This document shows, one piece after another, positions 1 to 5,199 of a stretch of 8,228 nt of DNA. The stretch is from an uncultured Xanthobacteraceae bacterium (lineage in GTDB: Bacteria > Pseudomonadota > Alphaproteobacteria > Rhizobiales > Xanthobacteraceae), in assembly GCA_955652925.1 (NCBI GenBank), contig CATPCO010000173.1:1-8228 (forward strand), given 5' to 3'. The position numbers and the translations under genes were made by a program. The notes below the pieces were generated by a model that saw only the letters and a list, made by a program, of their open reading frames with translations, ran no database searches and was not told the DNA's origin. The first letter of the stretch is position 1, and each line of letters opens with the position of its first letter.

Positions 1-30
1 ATATCGGTGTGTCACCCGCGGGCTTGACCC

Positions 31-228
31 CATAGGCGCTACAACTTAAGCCTCGCCACAAATCTCTCCGTCGTCATGCCCCGCTTTAAGCGGGGCACCC
101 AGTAATCCCTGGACAGCGGACGAGGGTAAAGCCGTGCCAAATGCGACGTTCCGTGCTTACTGGATCGTCCGCATGCGCGGACGATGACGACCGAGAGGCT
201 GATGATGCGTCTTAAGTTAGCGCCTATG
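31..228. mobile_element. MITE-like 198-bp element with inverted ends
   Basis: The ends are inverted copies of each other. The left end, cataggcgctacaacttaag (31-50), matches the reverse complement of the right end (211-228) except for two extra bases. The element is flanked by an 11-bp direct repeat, gggcttgaccc, at 20-30 and 229-239, as expected of a target duplication. The exact border is ambiguous by a few bases, because the inverted ends can be extended to ccccataggcgct (28-40) and its complement (219-231). It is too short to encode a transposase and has no credible ORF, so if mobile it would be moved in trans. I do not recognise a named IS family. An alternative is a composite intergenic repeat of unknown spread mechanism. 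Confidence 0.5.
71..190. repeat. Second palindromic hairpin repeat inside the element
   Basis: This unit begins tcgtcat (71-77) and ends atgacga (184-190), which are inverse to each other. It contains two strong local stems. One is gccccgct (78-85) with agcggggc (89-96) around a 3-base loop. The other is the 9-base arm 164-172 with 177-185 around atgc. The inner borders cagta (100-104) and tactg (158-162) also pair. This is the Y-shaped form of many alphaproteobacterial intergenic repeats. It sits inside the inverted ends at 31-50 and 211-228, so it was probably carried by that element or inserted into it. No protein is encoded. Confidence 0.55.
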
Positions 229-302
229 GGGCTTGACCCGCGGGCCCATCTTGCAAACGGGATGGATTGCCGGGTCGAGCCCGGCAATGACCACGCCATT
301 AC

Positions 303-358
303 TTTAGGCTTAAAATATCTTTCGGGCAAGCTTGAAGCTTGAAAATTCTAAGCCTAAA
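303..358. repeat. 10-bp inverted repeat spanning the promoter region
   Basis: The arm tttaggctta (303-312) is the exact reverse complement of taagcctaaa (349-358), separated by 36 bases. The right arm overlaps the proposed -10 box (355-360). The stretch is clearly more AT-rich than the rest of the window. It could be a pair of regulator half-sites, an RNA-level hairpin if transcription starts upstream, or the end of another degenerate mobile element. The sequence does not decide between these. Confidence 0.4.
327..341. promoter_or_regulatory. Perfect 7-1-7 palindrome, candidate MarR operator
   Basis: CAAGCTT-G-AAGCTTG is a perfect inverted repeat around a single central base. It covers the proposed -35 hexamer (332-337), where a bound dimer would block RNA polymerase. 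MarR-family dimers typically bind short palindromes of about 15-20 bp in or near their own promoters, and a MarR gene is the second gene downstream. Assigning this site to that regulator is inference. Confidence 0.4.
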
Positions 359-360
359 AT
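332..360 (+). promoter_or_regulatory. Candidate sigma-70 promoter of the operon
   Basis: A -35-like TTGAAG (332-337) is followed, after exactly 17 bases, by a -10-like TAAAAT (355-360). Transcription would start near 367, giving a 5' leader of about 50 bases before the ATG at 420. It is the best match I see in the otherwise GC-rich upstream region and is correctly oriented for the operon. There is no experimental support, and housekeeping promoters in alphaproteobacteria are often poorer matches than this. Confidence 0.4.
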
Positions 361-419
361 AAATCGGCGGTGGCGCCGGATAGCCCGGCGGCAGCGAAGA
401 ACTGCGACAGCGAAGATCC

Positions 420-1178
420 ATGGCCATTGACGGCAAGCATGCTCTGGTCACCGGCGGGGGGCGCGGTATCGGCCGCGCCATCGCTTCAGCGCTCACGGCT
501 GCCGGAGCGAGTGTCACCGTGATCGGGCGCGCCGAAGGGTCATTGCGGGAAGCGGTTGCGGCGGGCGATGCGGCGGGCTGCGCCGTTGCCGACGTGACCG
601 ATGCCGCCCAGCTGAGGCAGCAGTTGGGCTGCGCCGAGAAAGCGCGAGGACCGATTGCCATCCTCGTCAACAATGCCGGTTCGGTCGAGAGCGGGGCGTT
701 CCTCAAACTCGACCCAGCTGCTTTTACGGCGATGTGGAACGTCCATGTCATGGGCGCGGTGCATGCAATGCGGCAGGTTCTTCCGGGCATGATCGAGCGC
801 GGATTCGGACGAATTGTGAACGTCGCCTCGACCGCAGGGCTCAAAGGCTATGCCTATGTGAGCGCCTATTGCGCGGCCAAGCACGCCCTCGTGGGGCTCA
901 CACGTGCGCTCGCGGCGGAAACTGCGGGCAACGGCGTGACCGTCAATGCGGTCTGCCCCGGCTACACCGATACCGAGCTCATTCGGGAGAGCATCGCGCG
1001 CGTCGGCGCGAAGACCGGCCGCTCGCAAGCGCAGATCCTGGCCGAATACGTGAAGGATGCGCCGATCGGCCGGTTGATCCGTCCGGCCGAAGTCGCGGCG
1101 GCCGTGCTCTATCTCTGCTTGCCGGAGGCGGCCGCCGTCACCGGCACCACGCTCGCCGTCGCGGGAGGCGAGCTCTAG
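420..1178 (+). CDS. SDR family NAD(P)-dependent oxidoreductase
   Basis: A 252-residue cytoplasmic classical short-chain dehydrogenase/reductase. The Rossmann cofactor loop TGGGRGIG is at residues 11-18 and NNAG at 84-87. The catalytic set is Asn107, Ser137, Tyr150 and Lys154 (YCAAK), all present at normal spacing. The length is normal for the family. Arg15 in the glycine loop and Arg37 after the second strand suggest NADP(H) over NAD(H), a weak inference. The start is the only ATG after the in-frame stop at 381-383. The ribosome site before it is poor (GAAG at 412-415). It is the first gene of the operon, and its stop overlaps the next start. In this setting it probably oxidises or reduces a hydroxy/oxo group on a CoA-bound intermediate, as 3-hydroxyacyl-CoA dehydrogenases do. 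SDR substrates cannot be read from sequence, so the substrate is unknown. Confidence 0.93.
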   Translation: MAIDGKHALVTGGGRGIGRAIASALTAAGASVTVIGRAEGSLREAVAAGDAAGCAVADVTDAAQLRQQLGCAEKARGPIAILVNNAGSVESGAFLKLDPAAFTAMWNVHVMGAVHAMRQVLPGMIERGFGRIVNVASTAGLKGYAYVSAYCAAKHALVGLTRALAAETAGNGVTVNAVCPGYTDTELIRESIARVGAKTGRSQAQILAEYVKDAPIGRLIRPAEVAAAVLYLCLPEAAAVTGTTLAVAGGEL

Positions 1179-1681
1179 TGGACGATCGCGCAGTGCCACT
1201 CGATGCGGAAACAAAGGTCGCGGAACGGCCGCACGACCACAAGAACGAGTTGCGCCTGTGGCTGCGGCTGTTTACCTGCAAGGAGCTGATCGAAAGCGAG
1301 GTCCGCAAGCACTTGCGTGTGGATTTTCAGCTCACGCTGCCGCGGTTCGATCTGATGGCGCAGCTTGATCGGGCGCACAAAGGCATGACGCTCGGCGAGT
1401 TGTCGCAGCGCATGATGGTTACGAATGGCAACGTGACCGGCCTGGTCGACCGGCTCGTTGAGCAGGGTGTCATCGATCGCCGCAAGTCCCCGGAGGATCG
1501 CCGCGCCCAGATCGTGAGCCTCACGGCGGAAGGCCGGCGGCTGTTCCGCGCCATGGCGCGCGCCAATGAACAGTGGATCGGCGAGATGTTTGCTGATCTT
1601 TCGAACAGCGACATCGAGACCTTGCTGCGGCTCCTTGCCAAGGCGAAACTATCCGTGCGCGCCGCGATCGGAGCAGCTTGA
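1178..1681 (+). CDS. MarR family transcriptional regulator
   Basis: A 167-residue winged-helix regulator. The start is GTG at 1178, sharing one base with the SDR stop (TAGTG), with GGGAGG at 1163-1168 nine bases upstream. The reading frame stays open far upstream, but that part is only the shadow of the SDR gene. An N-terminal dimer helix (about 22-47) is followed by the helix-turn-helix at 71-97 (TLGELSQRMMVTNGNVTGLV…) and a wing with the MarR signature SPEDRRAQIVSLTAEG at 104-119. Arg108 and Arg109 are the usual DNA-contacting wing residues. A C-terminal helix completes the dimer interface. Sitting inside an aryl-CoA operon, it most likely represses it and is released by an aromatic acid or its CoA ester, as known for related regulators such as CouR. 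The ligand is inference. The palindrome at 327-341 is the most obvious candidate target. Confidence 0.93.
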   Translation: MDDRAVPLDAETKVAERPHDHKNELRLWLRLFTCKELIESEVRKHLRVDFQLTLPRFDLMAQLDRAHKGMTLGELSQRMMVTNGNVTGLVDRLVEQGVIDRRKSPEDRRAQIVSLTAEGRRLFRAMARANEQWIGEMFADLSNSDIETLLRLLAKAKLSVRAAIGAA

Positions 1682-2880
1682 TGAACCCGGCAGCTCTTGA
1701 GGAGAGTCTGCGCTGGCCTTTCTTCGACGAGGGGCACCGGCGATTCGCGCAGGCGCTGGCGCACTGGGCCGATACGACACTGCCCCGGCTCCCGCGTGAC
1801 GATGTCGATGCCGCCTGTCGCGCGCGGGTGAAGGCGCTTGGCGATGAGGGCTTTCTCGAGGCTGTCGTGCCGGCCGAGCACGGTGGCCTGCATCCCCGGC
1901 TGGACGTGCGCACGCTCTGTCTCGCACGCGAGATCCTGGCCGCGCGCGACGGGCTCGCCGACTTTGCATTCGCCATGCAGGGTCTCGGCACCGGTTCGAT
2001 TTCCCTGTTCGGCTCGACTGCGCTCAAATCCCGTTATCTCCCACCGGTTCGCGACGGCAAAGCCATTGCTGCCTTCGCACTATCGGAGCCCGAGGCGGGA
2101 TCCGACGTGGCGGCGCTGGCAACAACGGCGGTTGCCGACGGACCATCCCACGTCCGCATCAACGGCCAAAAAACCTGGATCTCGAACGGCGGCATCGCCG
2201 ATCACTACGTAGTATTTGTCCGCACGGGCGAGGGCCCAGGCGCCCGCGGGTTGTCGGCTTTCGTCGTTGATGCCAGCGCGCCAGGGCTCGAAGTCGCCGA
2301 GCGCATCGAGGTGATTGCTCCACACCCGCTCGCCACATTGCGTTTTGATGACGTGCGGGTGCCGCTCGCAAATCGCCTCGGGAAAGGGGGCGACGGATTC
2401 AAAGTGGCCATGGCGACCCTCGACATCTTTCGCTCGACCGTTGGTGCGGCCGCGCTTGGTTTTGGGCGGCGAGCTCTGCAAGCGACCCTCGAGCGCGCGA
2501 GTGCGCGTAAGCTCTTCGGCGCACCGCTTGGAGACCTGCAGATGACGCAGGCGGCCATCGCCGAGAGCGCGAGCGAGATCGATGCTTCCGCCCTTCTGAT
2601 CTATCGTGCCGCCTGGACCAAAGACCAGGGCGCCGCCCGTATCACGCGCGAGGCGGCAATCGCAAAGATGTTTGCTACCGAGGCGGCGCAGCGCGTGATC
2701 GATCGCGCTGTGCAGCTCCACGGCGGCCTCGGAGTCACCAAGGGCAGCGCAGTCGAGGAGCTTTACCGCGAGATCCGCGCGCTGCGCATCTATGAAGGCG
2801 CAACCGAAGTGCAGAAGATCGTCATCGCGCGCGAGTTGCTCAAGCAGGGCGCAACACAATCGGCGCAGGCCGCGGAGTAA
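1681..2880 (+). CDS. Acyl-CoA dehydrogenase family protein
   Basis: A 399-residue FAD-dependent dehydrogenase that should introduce a 2,3-double bond into an acyl-CoA, passing electrons to electron-transfer flavoprotein. The family signature ALSEPEAGSD is at 133-142, the flavin-contact WISN at 166-169, and the QLHGG motif at 345-349. The catalytic base is Glu372 in IYEGATE, the same place as in medium-chain acyl-CoA dehydrogenase. The length is normal and no key residue is missing. ATG at 1681 overlaps the MarR stop by one base (TGATG) and has GGAG at 1670-1673 seven bases before it. A TTG one codon earlier is possible but less likely. In this operon the substrate is plausibly an alicyclic or ring-derived CoA thioester rather than a plain fatty acyl-CoA. 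That is inferred from the neighbours only. Confidence 0.93.
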   Translation: MNPAALEESLRWPFFDEGHRRFAQALAHWADTTLPRLPRDDVDAACRARVKALGDEGFLEAVVPAEHGGLHPRLDVRTLCLAREILAARDGLADFAFAMQGLGTGSISLFGSTALKSRYLPPVRDGKAIAAFALSEPEAGSDVAALATTAVADGPSHVRINGQKTWISNGGIADHYVVFVRTGEGPGARGLSAFVVDASAPGLEVAERIEVIAPHPLATLRFDDVRVPLANRLGKGGDGFKVAMATLDIFRSTVGAAALGFGRRALQATLERASARKLFGAPLGDLQMTQAAIAESASEIDASALLIYRAAWTKDQGAARITREAAIAKMFATEAAQRVIDRAVQLHGGLGVTKGSAVEELYREIRALRIYEGATEVQKIVIARELLKQGATQSAQAAE

Positions 2881-2886
2881 ATGAGC

Positions 2887-2960
2887 ATCGTCATGTCCGG
2901 GCTCGACCACGACCTTCCGGCATGGTTTGTGCTCAACGGCGATCGCGGGTCGAACCCGGC
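2887..2960. repeat. Palindromic intergenic repeat inside the operon
   Basis: In the 111-base gap between the dehydrogenase and ligase genes, ccgggctcgacc (2897-2908) is inverse to ggtcgaacccgg (2948-2959) with one mismatch. The left side starts cgtcatgtccggg, like the hairpin repeat at the start of the window. It is probably another member of that intergenic repeat class. Since it lies between co-directional genes with no run of T after it, it is more likely an RNA-folding, mRNA-stability or inert repeat than a terminator. Confidence 0.55.
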
Positions 2961-2991
2961 AGTACCGGAGGATAATTGAGGGTCGGCAGCC

Positions 2992-4632
2992 ATGATTCCA
3001 TCGGGTCATCTTGACACGTTCGCGCGCGACAGCTTGCCGCCGCGGGAGCAATGGCCGGATTTTCTGTTCGACTTGCCGGAGCGCCGGAACCCCGATCGGA
3101 TGAATTGCGTCGTCGAGTTGCTCGACCGTTGGGTCGATAGCGGCCATGGCGATCGCCCATGCCTGATCGATGCGGCGCAATCGTTGTCCTATGCTGAGCT
3201 GTCAGAGCGCGTAAACCGGATTGCCGGCGTGCTGACGCGCGAACTGGGCCTCGTGCCGGGCAATCGCGTGCTGCTGCGCGGACCGAACAGCCCGACGATG
3301 GTCGCGGCCTATCTCGGCGTCATCAAGGCAGGCGGTATTGCGGTCGCGACCATGCCGCTCTTGCGCGCGAAAGAGATCGCCTATCCCGTGACCAAGGCCA
3401 GGATCGATCTCGCGCTCTGCGACCATCGGCTCGCAGAGGAAATGGAGAAAGCACGCACGCTCGCTCCCCGCCTCAGGCGCGTCGTTTATTGGGGGAATGA
3501 GGGCGGAGATTCGCTCGAAGCGATGATGGCAAGATCCGAGACCACTTTTACCGCCTGCGATACCGCAAGCGACGACGTGTGTCTGATCGCGTTCACCTCC
3601 GGCACCACGGGAGAGCCGAAGGGCACCATGCATTTTCATCGTGACATGCTGGCGACCTGCGACACCTATGGCCGGTTCGTGCTGGAGGCCAAGCCTTCCG
3701 ACCGCTTCATCGGCTCGCCACCGCTTGCCTTCACCTTCGGTCTCGGTGGGCTTGTGCTGTTTCCGCTGCGCATCGGCGCCGCTACCATTCTGCTCGAAAA
3801 GACCACGCCCGACGATCTGCTTGCCGCAATCGGGCGGTTTGAAGCGAGCGTCTGCTTCACGGCGCCCACAGCCTACCGGGCGATGCTCTCAAAGCTCGGC
3901 GAAAGCAATATTCGCTCGCTGCGCAAATGCGTGTCGGCGGGCGAGGCTTTGCCCAAAGCAACTTTCGATGCCTGGCTTGCCGCGACCGGCATCAAAATTC
4001 TGGACGGCATCGGTGCAACCGAGATGCTGCACATTTTCATCGGCTCGCCGGAGAGCGAAATCCGGCCCGGAGCCACCGGGCGGCCGGTGCCGGGTTACCA
4101 AGCCCGCGTGGTTGATGAGTTAGGCGCGCCGGTGGCGCCCAACACAATGGGGCGGCTCGCGGTTCGCGGACCTACCGGGTGCCGCTATCTTGCCGACAAG
4201 CGCCAGCAGCAATATGTGCAGAACGGCTGGAATATTACCGGCGACACTTATCGCATGGATGCGGACGGGTACTTCTGGTACCAGGCGCGATCGGACGACA
4301 TGATCGTGTCAGCGGGCTATAATATTGCCGGCCCCGAAGTCGAAGCGGCTCTGCTCGAGCATCCGGCCGTCGCGGAATGCGGCGTAGTGGGTGCGCCGCA
4401 TGAGGAACGCGGGCAGATCGTCAAAGCCTACATGGTGCTTCGGCCGGGCTATACGGGTGATCATGCCTTGACCAAGACACTGCAGGATTACGTCAAGGCG
4501 ACAATCGCACCTTATAAATATCCGCGTGCAATCGAGTATGTCGCGACCTTGCCGCGCACCCAGACCGGCAAGCTGCAACGGTTTGAGCTTCGCCGCACGG
4601 CGGGCGAGGCTGCGCACAAGCTCGCATCTTAA
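2992..4632 (+). CDS. Benzoate/2-aminobenzoate-CoA ligase family protein
   Basis: A 546-residue acyl-adenylate-forming enzyme that uses ATP to activate an aromatic carboxylate and transfers it to CoA. The P-loop-like A3 motif FTSGTTGEPKG is at 201-211, A5 GATE at 341-344, A7 TGD at 416-418, the A8 hinge RSDDMIVSAGYN at 433-444, and the catalytic A10 lysine Lys527 in PRTQTGKLQR. All core motifs are intact. The N-terminal stretch (DTFARDSLPPREQWPDFLF, 8-26) and MPLLRAKEI (121-129) match my memory of proteins annotated as 2-aminobenzoate-CoA ligase, whose length is also about 540. This is recalled similarity, not a search. The ATG has GAGGG at 2978-2982 nine bases upstream. The ring specificity (benzoate, anthranilate, salicylate or other) cannot be settled from sequence. 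This is the committed entry step of the proposed pathway. Confidence 0.9.
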   Translation: MIPSGHLDTFARDSLPPREQWPDFLFDLPERRNPDRMNCVVELLDRWVDSGHGDRPCLIDAAQSLSYAELSERVNRIAGVLTRELGLVPGNRVLLRGPNSPTMVAAYLGVIKAGGIAVATMPLLRAKEIAYPVTKARIDLALCDHRLAEEMEKARTLAPRLRRVVYWGNEGGDSLEAMMARSETTFTACDTASDDVCLIAFTSGTTGEPKGTMHFHRDMLATCDTYGRFVLEAKPSDRFIGSPPLAFTFGLGGLVLFPLRIGAATILLEKTTPDDLLAAIGRFEASVCFTAPTAYRAMLSKLGESNIRSLRKCVSAGEALPKATFDAWLAATGIKILDGIGATEMLHIFIGSPESEIRPGATGRPVPGYQARVVDELGAPVAPNTMGRLAVRGPTGCRYLADKRQQQYVQNGWNITGDTYRMDADGYFWYQARSDDMIVSAGYNIAGPEVEAALLEHPAVAECGVVGAPHEERGQIVKAYMVLRPGYTGDHALTKTLQDYVKATIAPYKYPRAIEYVATLPRTQTGKLQRFELRRTAGEAAHKLAS

Positions 4633-4652
4633 TTCGTTCGACGGAGCCGGAA

Positions 4653-5060
4653 ATGAACACCACTGCGCACCGGGTGTTGCAGCCGGCGGGCTGGCCGCGG
4701 CCGAAGGGCTATGCCAACGGCATGCTTGCCCACGGCGAAATGGTGTTCGTCGGCGGCATGATCGGCATGGACCGCGAGGGCCGTCTTGCTGATGGCTTTG
4801 TCCCTCAGATGAAGCAGGCGCTCCGCAATATCAGCGCGGTGCTTGCCGAAGCCGGCGCGTCGCCCGAGCACATCGTCCGGCTGACCTGGTACGTCTGCGA
4901 CATGAACGAATATCTCGCCGATCTCGCTAACCTGGGCACCGCCTATCGGGAGGTCATGGGGCGGCATTTCCCGGCCATGGCAGTGGTTCAAGTCACCCGG
5001 CTGGTCGAGCCGCGCGCCCGTCTGGAAATCGAGGCAACGGCGGTGTTGCCGAGCACGTAG
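4653..5060 (+). CDS. RidA/YjgF/Rid family protein lacking the key arginine
   Basis: A 135-residue protein of the RidA (YjgF/YER057c/UK114) fold, normally a trimer with active sites between subunits. The family pattern is visible: VFVGGMIGMD at 31-40, the helix QMKQALRNISAVLAEAGAS at 52-70, VCDMNEYLAD at 81-90 and the C-terminal LEIEATAVL at 124-132. E. coli RidA has FPARS with the essential Arg105. This protein has FPAMA (106-110), so Met109 replaces the arginine. Classical 2-aminoacrylate deaminase activity is therefore doubtful. GGAG at 4643-4646 lies six bases before the ATG, and only 20 bases separate it from the ligase stop. The family and the operon suggest action on an enamine, imine or ring-cleavage intermediate, or a binding/protective role. 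The exact job is unknown. Confidence 0.88.
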   Translation: MNTTAHRVLQPAGWPRPKGYANGMLAHGEMVFVGGMIGMDREGRLADGFVPQMKQALRNISAVLAEAGASPEHIVRLTWYVCDMNEYLADLANLGTAYREVMGRHFPAMAVVQVTRLVEPRARLEIEATAVLPST

Positions 5061-5082
5061 AGTTCATTCAGGAGACTGACGC

Positions 5083-5136
5083 ATGATGCTTTCCCTCTGG
5101 CCGACGAGTAAGCTATTTTTGCTTGGTTTGGCTTGA
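5083..5136 (+). CDS. Possible 17-residue leader peptide before iorA
   Basis: A short ORF with two tandem ATGs reads MMLSLWPTSKLFLLGLA and stops at TGA 5134-5136. A clean AGGAG (5070-5074) lies eight bases before the first ATG, a better ribosome site than several of the large genes have. Six of the 17 residues are leucine, with one tryptophan. No domain or homolog is recognised. It could be a regulatory leader peptide, a short membrane-associated peptide, or chance. The strong ribosome site and the inverted repeat overlapping its 3' part (5102-5148) are the only support. Confidence 0.3.
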   Translation: MMLSLWPTSKLFLLGLA

Positions 5137-5148
5137 ATATACTCGTCG
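5102..5148. promoter_or_regulatory. 9-bp inverted repeat around an AT-rich loop
   Basis: cgacgagta (5102-5110) is the exact reverse complement of tactcgtcg (5140-5148), with 29 bases between. Those 29 bases contain only 10 G or C, against a strongly GC-rich background. A shorter stem, aagc/gctt (5110-5113 with 5121-5124), sits at the start of the loop. The right arm overlaps TATACT (5138-5143), a good -10-like box, though I see no convincing -35 box at normal spacing. It may be an internal promoter with an operator for iorAB, or an RNA hairpin acting with the short ORF at 5083. No T-run follows the stem, so it is not a standard intrinsic terminator. Confidence 0.4.
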
Positions 5149-5199
5149 CCGAGCGGCGCAAGTCAATTCCCGCTGGGCGCCAGGCGCAAGGGACACGCA

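Larger units (their letters stand above)
11..291. repeat. Intergenic hairpin repeat, split by an insertion
   Basis: If bases 31-239 are removed, the sequence 11-30 joined to 240-250 forms a 31-base left arm. It pairs end to end with the reverse complement of 261-291, matching at 21 of 31 positions by my count, and leaves a short loop at 251-260. Each arm also holds its own small palindrome: cccgcggg at 15-22 and 237-244, and attgccggg/cccggcaat at 266-274 and 280-288. This is the general form of palindromic intergenic repeats common in Bradyrhizobium-like genomes (family recalled, not searched). The left arm is interrupted by the element at 31-228, so the repeat is older than the insertion. 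It has no coding content. Confidence 0.6.

Noticed and set aside
11..291. CRISPR array or tandem repeat in the upstream region
   Set aside because: The repeats are inverted and nested, not regularly spaced direct repeats with unique spacers.
39..329. Antisense frame of 96 codons in the upstream region
   Set aside because: It is made entirely of palindromic repeat sequence, so the reading frame is a by-product of the repeats.
734..1177. N-terminal extension of the MarR protein upstream of the GTG at 1178
   Set aside because: The extension overlaps the SDR gene, is Arg-rich low-complexity shadow sequence, and the GTG has a good ribosome site and gives a normal MarR length.
540..1214. Antisense frame of 224 codons opposite the SDR gene
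   Set aside because: Its composition is rich in Arg, Gly and His, typical of shadow frames. The sense strand has a complete SDR with all catalytic residues.
2897..2959. Intrinsic terminator between dehydrogenase and ligase genes
   Set aside because: The stem is interrupted by a 39-base loop and no T-run follows. It looks like an intergenic repeat instead.
2080..3180. Long antisense reading frame of 366 codons across the dehydrogenase gene, the gap and the ligase 5' end
   Set aside because: It lies opposite two genes with intact catalytic motifs, spans an intergenic repeat and shows no recognisable domain. Long antisense frames are expected in GC-rich DNA.
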